From the NCBI GenBank assembly GCA_002221725.1, contig NJFT01000055.1:62001-126000 (forward strand): a DNA stretch of 64,000 nt, given 5' to 3'. How positions within the stretch are numbered: the stretch's first letter is position 1; each line of letters begins with the position of its first letter. Of the stretch, positions 12,906 to 25,346 are shown piece after piece. The stretch comes from Scedosporium boydii (lineage: Eukaryota > Ascomycota > Sordariomycetes > Microascales > Microascaceae). The notes beneath the pieces were generated by a model. The model was not told the origin of the DNA, did no database searches, and saw nothing but the letters and a program-made list of their open reading frames with translations. Both the position numbers and the translations under genes were made by a program.

Positions 12906-14794
12906 CTACTCGTGCATAATTTTGCCAACCCCCAGTACACTCCAGTACGCCAGCTCCCTCTTCTCCTTGACGTTTTTGTCCCTGCCCGGCGCGCTCCCCA
13001 CCTCCTGGGGCTCGGCCTCCCATTCAACACGCACAAACATCGGGATCTCAAGCGCGTCTTCGTCTTCCCGGAGTGGGCCGTCGTCAACGTCCTCACCCTC
13101 GCTCTTCGCCCACCTCAACCCGTCCAATCTCAAAGATGCAGGGACCACCTCGACGATGATGCTAACCCAATTCCTACCTCGCTCCCACACCTTGCCTGCA
13201 ACACCCTGGCCCGAACCATCATCCGTAGCTGTAGAGCCAGCAACGGTATGCCGCTTGCTGGGATCCTTATACTCGTCCTTGAGGGCGTCGTCCCACATGT
13301 CTGTGTTCGCACCAATCGTGAACTGCGGACATAAGACGGTGACTTTAGAAGGGAAGCGACCCGGCGTGCGAGGAGGCGTGCCGAGAGTGACTTTGACCTC
13401 CTCGAATATGGGGTTCTTAAAAGTGAGGATGAATTGGGCGGGTTGTCCTGGTCGAAGAAGATGTGGCTGTTGAGCGTGTGTCAGGGTAGAGGTACGTGGG
13501 GAAGGTGTAGCTACTCTGGGTGTACCAGGTGCTTGAGACGGCGAAGTGAGGGGTCGAATAGTAATAGTAGGCACATAATGAGACGCCACGAGCCGGATGC
13601 GATACCGCGTGCTCGTGACCTTGGCATCGGGCTTCGTGATAATGTGTCGACAGACAGGACACCTCTTTGAACGCTTAGTTCTCAATAGGGTTGGTATTGG
13701 GCGCAGGTCGTCCAGGGAAGCTAACGGTGAGGTGTACGCCGGTTGGACGTCGCGCTGCTCAGTGGACACGGTGTCGTACCACGATCCATTAAGGAGCTTT
13801 TCCACCGCCGCAGACTCGTCCAACTGAGCCAATTTCAGCCCATCATCCGTAGTGCTAGCTTCCCGCATAACAGCCGATTTGCCCATATTTCGCTTCCCAC
13901 CTAGGCTACCCCCAGTGTACAGACTCATTATCCGTGACAGAGTCCCCGGCGAGGAGAAACCAAGGTCGCCGAGAGCGGAAAGCCCACCTGTTGCAGAGGC
14001 ATTAATATCTGCGAGCTGGCCCTGATAAAACGCCTTGAGATGCGCAAACTGGAGGTCCACGTCCAGCTCCGCATCTGGGAGCGGCGGCGCACTGCGATCC
14101 TCTTTACGCCGCTCGCGGTAGTCTCTTGCCGTGAGCTTGTGCTGTCCGCCGTTGCGGACTTTGACGAGCTGGGAGTATAGGCCGCTGGGCTTGTCGAACT
14201 TGATGTCAATCTCGGAGGAGGACCAGTTGCAGTATGTGCAGGTCAGGACGTATTGGGAGGTGGTAGGGGAGGGCAGGCCTTCGGGGGCGAGGAGGCTCGG
14301 GTCGGGAGGTTTGTCGATACTCGTGATGGCGAGGGGGGATCCGATACAGATAGGACATTGGAAGCAGCTGCGCGTGCACCTAGATAGTTGCGACGAGGGT
14401 TAGCTCGCTCTCCTACAACCACTCTCTGTCGATATCGCAAGATAGTATGTCTAAGGCTAGGTCCGCCAGCAATATCTTACCGATTGCCTTCGCTCTTAAT
14501 GTTACTGCTCGGCACTTCAAATAGGCAGCTCGGGCAATAATATGTGACAATCTCCTCGTTGACGCAGCGCTGACAGCGGATCTGTTGGCAGTCCTCGCAG
14601 TACATGAGGTGCTCTAGCGGGTAGAGGCTATAATTCGAGCGAGGGGCGCGAGGGTCGAAAGTGCGATCGTCATCTTCGTACTCGTCCTCATGAGCTCCCG
14701 GCACTGCTGGGGAAGTGGCATCGACGGGCCTTGAGGTGGAGGAGGCTGAGGAACAGGGACATTGAATGTAGGTGTAGCACGCTGCGGAGGCCAT
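12906..14794 (-). CDS. Dynactin subunit 4 (p62, ropy-2 type)
   Basis: Two exons on the minus strand: 14794-14481 and 14379-12906, joined in phase through a GTAAG donor and a CTAG acceptor, giving about 595 residues. The N-terminus (MASAACYTYIQCPC) resembles fungal p62. It is followed by paired-cysteine zinc-binding clusters: CEDCQQIRCQRC and YYCPSC in exon 1, then CFQCPIC and CTYCNW at the start of exon 2. Further on comes CPVCRHII and a long beta-rich C-terminal half ending in a WSVLGVGKIMHE segment. Dynactin p62 caps the pointed end of the Arp1 filament and helps dynactin act with cytoplasmic dynein; loss in Neurospora gives ropy hyphae. The Cys clusters and overall order match the Dynactin_p62 family. 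The gene is divergent from the DUF8004 gene across a 3.6 kb gap. Confidence 0.9.
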
Positions 14795-17700
14795 ATTTGG
14801 TGTGGGAAATATTGGGTCCGTTCACGATCGCGAGAGTCCCATCCCGCGGAGCTGGATGCCGGGATAAGTGGAGGATGCTACAATCGTTTGCTTGCGGTTC
14901 TTGATGGTCGAATTTGGGTTCAACGTTCGAGTTCACGCTTCCAGGGATTAAGATTGCCAGATGCGGAAAGCAGCTGTCAACAACTGATGCGCTAACTAAC
15001 ACCCACACTAGCCGATTTTCCAACAGACATCCTCGACCTCTCTTCCAGACTCTCAGAATTCTGGACACTTCTACTTGTATAGCGACTATTTTGGGATTCC
15101 AAGGTTATACTAAACAGTTATAGGATGGAATATGTAGTGGTTAATAGAAGCTACGGGTTCTGGTTCGATTTGGGGGAGGGCAAAGTGCCGTTCCAACAAG
15201 TTCAGCGAGGCTAGGGGGCAAACCGTCTCGATCAGAGACCGAATCAATGATATATGCCTTCTTCTAAGTCCTGCTTCCGAGTCAACATCCGAAGAGACAA
15301 AGTCCTCAACAATTCTCCTATCTACAAGTCTTCCGTTTATTCCGACAGGACATCCGCTCACGTCAGATCTTGCCGAGAGAGGCGGCTTCCTTGAGCACCT
15401 CAGATATGGCCTTCCCCTTCTGGGCCTGTAATCATGGCTTTCCCCCCTGGCTAGAGTAGCAAAGATGAAAACTTTATTTCAAGATGCAACTCACCGAAAT
15501 CCCTCGTCGTAATATCTATTGCGTACTCCGTACAGCCTACGAATTTTTGTTTGTTTGCCACTGGTGAGAGAACCGCGACAAAAGGCCAAATCCGGTTCAC
15601 GATAATGCCCAGAAAGGGAACAAGCGCCAACTCTTCCGCCACAGTCAGAGGTTAAACTCGACGTTCCGACAGCCAACTAGTTAGGGACGTCGCCTACGGT
15701 ACGTTTCTGTATCCGTATATGCGTACACTCGCGAAAAGAGACCAAGAGTCAAAAAGACCGAATTTGAAGAAGAAAAAGACGAGCGAGAGGGGGAGAGAAA
15801 ATGCGATGAACACTGCCGAAGTACCTGGACCTCTGTCTTACCTCAGCCCATGCGGTCAAGGTGCAAGTGAGTCTCACAGAATCGGCTTGCATCTTGCAGT
15901 CCGTAAGGCAGGCGCCCGGAGGCCCGCCCTTTTGGAGTGGGAGGGTCAGCTTCGAATACTCCGTGTTTCCACATTCCTGGGGACCATCTCAAGCGCCAAC
16001 CAAAATCTCAACTACGGCGTACATTGAGGGGTTGTACAAGAGGGGGGAAACCTAAACTAGCAATGACGACAGAGGCAAGAGAGCTGGTGGCAACAAGGTC
16101 CATAGGCCGAACAGTGCTTGTCAATCTCTGGTCCGTCCACGCAGGGAAGGTGAGAGAGCCTCCCTCCCTAGCGCTCCACTCCACCGGTCCACTTCAAGAC
16201 ACCACATTGGGAGCTGGGGACGCCACTGGGGTGAGAATGGGACCTATACCCAGACGAAAAAGATTTAAAGGGAAGGCAGAAGCAGAACACAAAAGAACGT
16301 AATGGTCTGAAATCAAGATCTGAATGTTTTGCTTGTCTCAACATCTAACCATCTCGAAAACAAAGGCAAGAAATACGAAGACGTGCATGAACCGATGAGA
16401 CTATATGTAAGGGGCAGCAATGAATACGATGAAGGGGATGTGTTTGGTATGATAAACCATTTGCTGGAGTCTACCAAGGGATCAATGATCCTAGCCCTTC
16501 TGAATAGGGTAACATTAGCGGGGAGCCCCCTGTTCTAGCCAAGAGCAGCAGGCAAGATTGAGGGGTCAAAATATCAAGGACAATGCTCGAGGCGGCTTCG
16601 CTGCGAGGTTAAGCCAGACCCGCAGTGGACACCAAGCTCGACGCCATGCCTAAACCCTCTTCGTCGGTCCCTCTGAGGGGGAAGATCAAGAAGTATGCGT
16701 ACGCATTGATAGTTTTGCGGGTAAACTTACAAAGCCGAAGGAGCCGGGGAAGTCCACGGCTTGTGCTTCGAACTTGAGCCTCGTGGAGGGGTTGTTTAGA
16801 GGGTGCGGAGGGTCGAATCGTGGAGAAGCTTCTCTCTCCTGATATTGACGTATGGAGGTATTTTGTGCAGAAGACGTTCGGACTCTGCCATTCCGCTGTT
16901 CGTTGCTGTGGGTTCGATGTCACTTCGTGACCACTCAGGTGATAAGTGTGGATTGCCGGGAGTTAACTTGGATGACCCCACGACGTCCCGTGGAAAGCGG
17001 CGGGCTGCGTGGAGAAGTCGACTGGGATCCTCCCAAGACAGTGGGGAGACGGCTGAGATTTTCATCCTCACTGGCTGCTTCGCGAGAGCTGCATTCGATA
17101 CATGTATAATGACGGTAGCTAAGGCGGTATTTGTATGATAGAAGGAGACAAGCACACAAGTAGATCAGAAAACTGGGACGACCTGAACAAGTACTATATC
17201 AGAGGAAGATACATCGCATCACGCATTATCGACGAAAGACATTGGCCTCGTGCCGGCGAAGGTGATGTTTCAAAACACCATGAGCTCGTAGTCATGTTAC
17301 TGTAAGGAGGACAATAAACCGGAACGACTAGTAAAGATGAAAATAGAGGTAGTGGGATAGGAAGGTAATATTTCTTCAGTCGCACAATTCTGCGCCGGAT
17401 GCGGACAACAGAGACACGGACAAGACATTTGAATCCGGGAATTCCTCAATACAGACGAGGAAAGGCTCAGACATTGTCTTCATCGTCCCTCGGGGTGCAA
17501 GTTGGGCCTAATTACCGTCGAAGAACTGTTTGATCTCTCTAGCAACCAAGAAAAAGGCGAAATCCGATGAAGATGGGCAGCTATAATGGACAGGATCAAC
17601 CAAGTTCTGGGGAGTCGGACGACTCTTCTCCTCTCCCTTCGAGATCAACTCCAACGCCACCAGACGATCTATTCATCATCACAGCACAGCAAAACCAAGC

Positions 17701-18373
17701 GCAGGGCACGGCTCCTTGAAAGCAGCGAGTGTGGGTCCGCCCTGACCGGCGCTTTTCTGCACGTCTTTCATTTCTGTCCACCTTGCGCACCTGCCCAGTT
17801 GCCTCCGGCGGAAGGTGCGCAAGTATTGGTTCGTGCCTCTCGTAGGTATGTACAGAGGCTAATCCTCCCAAGGTACAATTGCAAAAGGGTGCATATGCTA
17901 AGAGCCAAGAAGCATCGGCGCCTGCAGTAGTGGTCAATTGAATTGCGTCGGCTTGCTTCCTGTTTGTTGGGCTCTTCAGCAAGACCAGCAGAGCGCTGGG
18001 ACTCGACGCCAGATTCGTTGTTAGACTAGACCCGAACTCGTTATCCTTCCCTGAGCTTTCGATAGTGTCCCCATAATAAGGGTACATTCCAGCGACGAGG
18101 TCGCCAGATCAAGGTGCTACTACTACAGTGGATTAGTGACGGTCTGTCTCTATCAGCTGGTGCCGATTACAGCGACGACAGGAACGAAGGGAAGGAGAGA
18201 GATTTTAAGGAAGAGGCAAAAAAAGAAAGAGTGAGTGGCACAGGTACAGAGTGAAAGGAAGGAGACGACGAGAAGGAAGCGTCGGGGAAGGCGAAAGCGA
18301 AGCGAAGAAATCGGGGACGAAGAAAGTACTCTGGTACCTATAATTCAAGGTGCAGCCACGCGGTACCTCGAAG
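14795..18373. other. Divergent intergenic region, dynactin p62 / DUF8004
   Basis: A 3.6 kb region containing the promoters of both flanking genes. No frame in it has a recognisable domain or plausible intron structure. A TACTCCGTA motif lies at 15524-15532. A purine-rich stretch (about 18180-18320) precedes the DUF8004 gene and is probably leader sequence. Confidence 0.4.
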
Positions 18374-21298
18374 ATGACGCCAAACTACAAGCAGCATCCG
18401 GGACCAGCTCATGCTCACCACATGCAGCACTTGCACTCTTCCCTGGCCAAGGTCACCAGCAGCCCTACATGGATTCCCTGGGCCTTTTATAATTCTCCCA
18501 ACCCCCGTCAGCCCATCAAGTCCCATCGTGCTCGTCCTTCTGGTCCCCGTCGTTTAAGGTCGACGAGAACCTGTCCAGATATGTACGAGATGTCGAACAA
18601 GATTGAGGATTCGCAGACGAGAGTGCGCTCGAGGTCTGTTGGCCAGGGCCATCCTCTCGATGCGAAGTCCTCCACAATTAAGAAATTCAATGGGGCTACG
18701 AGGTCCGCGACGGAGTGGAACAATTTACGCCGGGTAAGTTGATGTTCGCAGGAACGGGTTGAATTTCTCAGCGTGTGCAAGACGAAGGCTAATGCATCTA
18801 TTTAATATATAACAGGACCCAGATATTTGGTATCCCGGCGGAAACTGCCTCGTCTATCTCTACGCGAGGGGCCAGTCTCAGCGGGGCCCATCTTTCAAGA
18901 TCCCGTTCTCGGCACTGCTCCACGCCCATTGCCATCCGTTGATCGAGAAGTTTATTTCCCCCGATTGCGATCCGTTTTCGGTCGACGTCGAGTCGCTACA
19001 CCATCGCTACGCCGAAACCCGCCATGACTCCCTCACCACCAGCCGCACCTTGGAGATCTACATCCCGCCGAGGCCCGGAGCTGACAAGGTTCAAGCGTTC
19101 GCTTACCACCTTGCGACTCGTAACTTCTTTGCCTGGTTATGTCGTCGCTCACTCGTGGGCGAGCACTTGGGGGCTGCGCTAGTGGGTTTGATTGGCAGCA
19201 TGCGAGAATACAGGCACCCGAGTGCAGAGAACGTCAAGGATCTCATCGATTACATGGAACAGGAGGGCTATCTCAACATGCGACACAACCCCGACCACGC
19301 CTTAGCCATCCTTTATCTTGCGGAGAATTGTAGACTCAGGGGAATGTATATCGATGCTTTTGCTCACTGCACTGGCATGTTTTGGGAACTGGAGTCGAGT
19401 GCTGAATATCAGGTAGGGTTATTACCATTCTCTCCTCTTGTCGCGGTCAGGCCGTTGGACTAACACGAGGATCATCAAAGTTCACCTCACAAGCATCCAA
19501 AGATTTATTATCGCGTGCTCGAGCCGAACTCGATTTTAGGCTCGCTCGCGCCACGTTTCAACTGCGCACTTTTTGCAAGGACGCCTTCAGCGCAACCGAC
19601 TCGGGCCTCAAGGGTGGTGCCCTCGCCCACATGGAACGGTTTAGGGGGTTCCTCCACGCTTTCTACTCTGCCAAGCTTGGCCGATATCCGCCACTGCCAC
19701 CTCCGAAGTCGTCCGGAGTTTTCCGCAAGGAGGCGTATCACACGATGAGATTCGACTTTGAATGTCTTCGAGACCTCCTTGTCGACGAGAGTGATAGCGG
19801 CACTGCTACCGGGAAGCACGCCACCACAGATAAGAGCGGCATTGATATCTTACAGATGGTCCTTTCGTACGATGCGCAGTGGCATTACAAGGCCCAAAAG
19901 CACCCACTGCCACTACTCCCAGATATATCTGGGACGACCTCGACTTGGAGGAGAATGACTCGCCTCAGGGGTGACAAGCTCAAACCCGATGAGCGTCTAC
20001 TCGCCCATGCATCGCTCGTAAAAGCTTACAACACGACCAACCCTCGCATCATTCACAATGAACTCGTCCAGGCGTACCGGAGATTCGAAGAGGACCTTGT
20101 TATGTCGCCGAGCAGATTTGATAAGAAGGAGAGGCTCACCTTGCCAGACGGGAGGAGGCTGAGGTGGGCTATTATCTACGCCATCTGCCAGGTGCTCCGG
20201 AACATCACCGAGCCACCGAGGGAGGTTTTTGATACAGACGGGATTGACTACCATATTGCCATCTCGACCGAAGGCCTGCCGCCCTGGAGGATGGACTTAA
20301 GTGCCCGGCCGGAGACACCACGACGCCGAAGCATGTTTGTAGAGAATTTCTCACCCGAAGGCGCTGGCGCTCCGTCCCCAATGAAATCCCCAAACACACC
20401 AAGGCGCCACGGCCATCTATCGGAGCAGCTCCGCTCACCGACTAAGTTCGGCCGATCCATTTCATACCGCGCGAGAACCCTATCCCAAAGCCTTCAAGTC
20501 TCTCCCAACAACTTTGTTCGCAGACCGCTCAGCGTTTTTAAAAGTCCTCTACCGCAGAACTCTTCACATACGGCGACTGTCGATTCCGCATCTCAGACTC
20601 CGACCCGTCCAGCTCGCCCCGCCCGACTAGCAACAGCGCCCACCGAATTACCTCGGCCAACCACATCGGCTAGTGTCGCGGTTCGCAGCTTCCCTCTCAC
20701 CGGCAGCAGAGCTAATCTTCAACTGGACATCCATGATAGCAATCACCAGAACCAGGACCAGCACCTGATCGAAGATGCTCCCATGACAGCGACGTCCTCC
20801 TCTTCGGTGCAGGAGTCCGTTGCCAGCTCTAGTGGGGCGGAGAATTCGGCAAGTTCTGTCGCGACCTCGCCCGAAGCTAGTCCTAAGCAGGAGCGCATCA
20901 ACGCGCCCTGGTCGGAGCCGCCGTTGATCCCACTCCGACACAAGCGTGAGGTCCTATCTATGGTGCTGTCACCCGAGACGCCGGTTCGGTCGCACATGCG
21001 CCCTAGGCCCCAGAGCGCCATCTTCGTCTCACCGTCGTCGTTTGCGCATCCTCCTCGGCCGGTAGTCATGCCAGACTACGCAATGGGCTACGCGCAGCTC
21101 GTGGAGGAGCAGAGGGAAGAGATTTACAACCACGAGGAGGTTTCGGATGACAAGCTAGTACCCTCGCCGTTGAGGATTAAGAAGAGCGTAGAGAGCTTGG
21201 CGTCCTTCACTCCCGGAGATGACAAGTGTTTGAGTGGTGTGAGGAGCGAGTTCGGAGGGTTGGACGAAGTTTTGAGCGCATCGCCGACTTGCCTCTAG
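18374..21298 (+). CDS. DUF8004 domain protein
   Basis: Three exons, 18374-18733, 18816-19412 and 19481-21298, all joined in phase 0 and giving 924 residues. Donors are GTAAGT and GTAGGG; acceptors are AACAG and AAAG, with a CTAAC branch site in intron 2. Exon 2 opens with DPDIWYPGGNCLVYLYARGQ and runs through FKIPFSALLHAHCHPLIEKF, which I recognise as the start of the DUF8004 region conserved in Pezizomycotina. The domain continues through MEQEGYLNMRHNPDHALAIL into exon 3, covering roughly residues 120-560. The C-terminal third is low-complexity and rich in Ser, Pro and Thr, and probably disordered. There is no signal peptide or TM segment. Molecular function is unknown. The start at 18374 is the first ATG in the exon-1 frame and is the least certain boundary; an upstream exon is possible. 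Confidence 0.75.
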
Positions 21299-21931
21299 AC
21301 GGCATTCCCAGGTTGTTTTCAATATTGGGTCTTAATGTCCCCTTTCCCTCATTATCTTGAATTTCCTTTGTATAGACCTATTTAGAGTCGGCAATTTCGG
21401 ATAGGATGTCTTCGGGGTGGGCTACCGCCGTGGTGTTTTCGGAACTGGGATCTGGACTGGCCACATGATTCTGACCACATTTACTATACCATTTTTTTTT
21501 TTCTGTTTGTATAATACTCGTTTTGTTCATTGGCTTCGGTTAGGCTTATTTAGGGCAGCCTCAAAAGGTTCGGCTGTTGATGGTATTAGATAGAAAGAAT
21601 TCACAGCTTCGATGGTCATATCGCGTGGGAGTTGTCCCTGGACTGGATTCAAATAATATCATTAAAATATGTATATGTCAGTAGTTCCCTACCGATTTCA
21701 GGTTGGGAACACTACCTTCGAAAGATATACACGCCGTCCCACCACCCGTGGCTTCCCATTGACGCATTTGCGGTGAATGCATATAACCCGCCCGTCTCTC
21801 TCTCTCTCTCTCCCCCCCTTTCATCGAATCATTTGCGCGTTTTCCTCGTTCGCGCCCGCTCTTCGTCCAGCGAAATCATCGTGCCGCGTCATCCGTCCCG
21901 TCGCATTCCCAAACATATGACAGCCGGGCGT
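21299..21931. other. Convergent intergenic region with CT microsatellite
   Basis: This region separates the stop codons of the DUF8004 gene and the minus-strand membrane protein. It holds T-rich 3' UTR sequence (about 21481-21510) and a (TC)n run at 21795-21812 followed by a C tract. No gene is seen. Confidence 0.4.
21795..21812. repeat. (TC)9 microsatellite
   Basis: An uninterrupted TC dinucleotide run of about nine units, followed by a short C tract, in the 3' flank of the membrane-protein gene. Confidence 0.85.
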
Positions 21932-22808
21932 TTATTCGGACTTGTCGCCGCTGGCGACGGCGAAGGCGTTGAGGATGTCGGCCCCCATGACGTAGATCAT
22001 GTATGTAGGGAGAACAATCCAGGCACCGCTGAGAAGTCGAGTTAGAGATCTGTCCAGGCGCAAATAGCTCTACCGCCGGAGAGGGGAGAAGGGATGTTGA
22101 CTTACTTGGGGATGATCCAGAGGAAGAACAAGTTGAAAGGCGTGTTGTGGCCGATGTTGTCAAAGCCGGCATAGTATTCGTTGAGCCCTATATTTTCCCC
22201 AAGTCAGTAAGCAAGTGTATTCCACTCGATCGCATCGTCGCAAAAGACCACGCGCAAAAGAGACAAGGGGGGTGGAACAAAAACATACAATACAGAACCG
22301 TCTTGCTCAATGTCATAACAGCAGCCGCCCACCCCAAAAGCAACGCCAAACCACCCACCCTACCCCTAACACTCCCATCACTAGCCCTCCCCTTGCTCCA
22401 AAGATACAAGTAAGCAAGGTAAAGCAAAGACTCCACGACATTCAGAGTGCCCTGGGCGCTCGTGAAGCCGTTCCCGGCATTGAAAGCCTTCCAGCCGTAG
22501 ATATGGTCGATCTCGCCGTAGAGCTTATAGGGCACGTAGAGCGGCCAATGGAGGGCGCCGCCTTCCATGGTATGCGGTCGCAGGAGAACGTAGCCCGTGT
22601 CCCAGGCGACGAGGGGGAGGGATACGGCGAGCCAGAGGAGGGTGAGGGGCGTGGGCGTGTGGGACCAGGTTGCGGCGGAGGTCGTCTTGGTGGTCGTCGC
22701 TGTTGTTGGCGCGCGAGGGGTGGCGGATTTGCGGGAGCGTGGTGTTTTGGCGGGGGTTGGGAGGTCGGGGGTGTTGAGAGCGACGGAGGAGGAGCGCGTG
22801 GAGACCAT
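21932..22808 (-). CDS. Four-TM membrane protein, EXPERA-like
   Basis: Three minus-strand exons, 22808-22289, 22187-22106 and 22028-21932, give 232 residues. Splice sites are GTATGT/TAG and GTAAGT/CAG, and the frame is preserved across both junctions (…KTVLYW LNEYYAGFDNIGHNTPF…, then …WIIPN GAWIVLPTYMIYV). After a Ser/Thr-rich basic N-terminal tail there are four hydrophobic segments: about residues 53-76 (ending WDTGYVLL), 122-140, 150-173 and 190-215. A conserved-looking loop, LHWPLYVPYKLYGEIDHIYG, follows TM1. Four-TM topology with acidic residues near TM1 and TM2 resembles the EXPERA group (emopamil-binding protein, TMEM97-like). That assignment is from memory and tentative. The product is probably an ER or other internal membrane protein; its substrate is unknown. 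Confidence 0.7.
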
Positions 22809-25346
22809 TTTGGGCGGGATGCGATTGAGGACGGGGACTTTCTTTGGGTTTCTCGGTGGTTGTCGGGGGACGTGGGGTTTTCGTGGTGGATTTTTCTGGC
22901 GCGGCGAAGATTGCGGTTGTTGGAGCGGAGGGAAGGTGATGGAGAGACAAAGGTGAGGTGAGAAGAAGAGGAGAGATTGTTGTTTACTTTGATTTCTGGT
23001 GTCGCATTGGCTGGTGGGCGGGCAGTTCGTTTGTGCGACGCGACAGGTCTGGGGAAGAGAGTAATTAGAGTGCGGGTGGGAGTTGTGCCGACTTGGTGAG
23101 CCGACTTCCTTGGCAATAGAAATGGAATGTGAGCGGGAATGGGAATGGGAAATGGCGGGATTTGGCCTCCTTCATCCACGGCAGCTTCTCCGCAACTTCC
23201 TTTCCCATCCCAAATAACGCCACAAACGCCACATCATTGACTGTTCTTTAGGATATCTTGGGTCTTGGGAAAGATCTCAGAGCTACGGATTTCTCCTTAC
23301 ATCGATAATAAAATGTGACGAGTTTCATGACGTTCATTTTCAACTTCCCCGTCCTCTACTCCTCAGCCGCGGTGCAGGGCACAATACGTTGCCCCGATTC
23401 CACTTCCTTCCAGCATCAAGCTCCTAAGACAAGGCCGTTCTCTCTCTTGAAATGTCTCCGCGAAGTGTTTCCATATCTGTGGATGACTCGTATCTCGCTC
23501 AACGATGTAACTTGGAGATGACACCCACCTGCCTCTTTCCGAATCGGCGAGAGCCACCGACGAGAAAAAGGAAGGAATAAGGAACCTGACACTGAGCTCT
23601 ACACATCTCTGTCAAGAGCATGTGAGGCTATGACGAGGGAGGAGAGATGATCTAGACCGCCTTCTCGCACAGCGAGGCTGAAACGGGTGCGGTGTCCAGA
23701 GCGACTCGTCTGTAACTGACATCGGTCCGACGGACCGAAGACGCAAGTTCTAGACCTGTGCCTCTGCCATGGCAAGTGTTATGAACGGATCGATTGGTAT
23801 CGGGTAGGTGCTTCAAGTGACCGGCCATGAAGATGTTTAAATTTAGTCCAAAGCGTTAAGAGGAAAGCTCCTCTCTCAGATGAGGCGAGGCCTTCTGAAG
23901 AGAAATGCAACGAAATGGAGCCGCTCTTCTTACGTCGCCAGCTGATAGAGTCAGGTGTATCGTCGACAGGTCAAGATTGCCTTGCTGCTAAAGAAGTACG
24001 AGAAACGGAGACTGTAAACTTGTCTCGTTATGCCCCTTTCAGGATCCCGTGTCTGGTGTAAGGAAATCCAATCGCCCATGTTCCTCCTCTTCCTCGACGA
24101 ACCTGGATATTCCGAGTTGGAAACAAAGCATTGGAGCTCTTCTTCATCCTGCCAAGAATGGGAGCAATGCCTGGTTTACAGCAGAATAAGCCATCCATGC
24201 GGCTTAAGATATCCCAGTTTCCATTTATTTCTTCAGGAATAACAAACACTGATATCTCAATTCAAATACTATCCACACAGCCATCACAAGAACTAATTGA
24301 CTGCAACTTCAAGTCAGGCCAGTCGAAGAAACGTGAGCATCCGATGATGCCGCGAAAGAAGGCCAAGCCTCAAGCCCGGATATCGGCTCATACCTTCCGA
24401 CTCACGAAAGGCAACTCCCATTTTTTTCAATTTCGATGGAATCATGGCGTGAGAAAAAGGAATAGGAAGTAAAGAAAATCAAAGGGTCAATAGAAAAATC
24501 TGCCGTCTCGAGGGAATTTCTAGTCTCAGGTTTTTTGTGCCGCGCCGATCGACCGGCCTGGGAAACTCCGACATCCTCGTCCTGTTGACCGTCCCCATTC
24601 ATTTAGCTGCTCGCTGCCTCCAGACGACGATGGGGTAAAAAGGAAAAGAAAGAAATAATAATAATCGGTTTCCACCTCTCTGCCTCTGGGATATCTGTAA
24701 CGATAGGATCTCCGGTTGCATTCAGTGCCGAGAAGAAAAAAAGGTCACGAGAGATGTAAAAGGTTAACTCAACCTGGAGGGAGAAAACAAGGGGTCTCAT
24801 CTCAAATGAACGCAGGGTGAGGGACAACCATGGGGAACCCAGATTTCCAGGGAATCATCCACGAAGATCAGATTACAAAACTACTCAATTACTCTTTGCT
24901 GTCTTCAAAACCCTGAGAAACAAGAGATTGGCTCTTTGGGGATGCGACGGATGGGCCTGGCATGACCCCCCACAATCTTGCACCTCCGCGACACCTTCAC
25001 GACGATCTTACATCGAAACGCATCCGGCTTATATGCGATTCAATGGGATGAAAGCGACATCCAGAGGGAACGAACGATCCGGTCGGATGAGAAGAAGAAT
25101 AGAGGAGGGAAAGAAACAAAACGAGATTGAAATTCGCCCACCATTTCTGGGAGGTATAATAAAGGCAAATCCACCATCCGAAGATCCAAAGAGGAGAGAA
25201 CCTAGCTTTGGTCTATGCTCATGGTCTGTGACTGCCTGCCGACTTACACTCTTTTTGGACGACCAGTTCGCTTCTCTTAGGGATTCAGTGTTTCCTTTTT
25301 AATTTCACAAATATATTTTATTTTAATTCACAATACAATTTGCAAA
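22809..25346. other. Divergent intergenic region upstream of GH7 gene
   Basis: About 2.5 kb without a supportable gene. It contains the promoter of the membrane protein on one side and of the GH7 enzyme on the other. The last 50 bases before the GH7 ATG are A/T-rich leader sequence. Isolated CreA-like hexamers can be found, but at chance density. Confidence 0.4.
25155..25163 (+). promoter_or_regulatory. Possible TATA box of the GH7 gene
   Basis: TATAATAAA lies 184 bases upstream of the GH7 start codon, a reasonable distance for an inducible fungal gene with a leader of about 150 bases. No transcription start evidence is available. Confidence 0.35.

Noticed and set aside
22215..22961. 248-residue plus-strand frame
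   Set aside because: It is antisense to the spliced membrane-protein gene and has low-complexity Gly/Arg composition.
24774..24973. CreA-like SYGGRG hexamers upstream of the GH7 gene
   Set aside because: CTGGAG at 24774 and a complementary GTGGGG at 24968 occur, but such short degenerate sites are expected by chance and are not paired closely.
24817..25302. 161-residue frame upstream of the GH7 gene
   Set aside because: It overlaps the likely TATA box and leader of the GH7 gene and has no conserved features.
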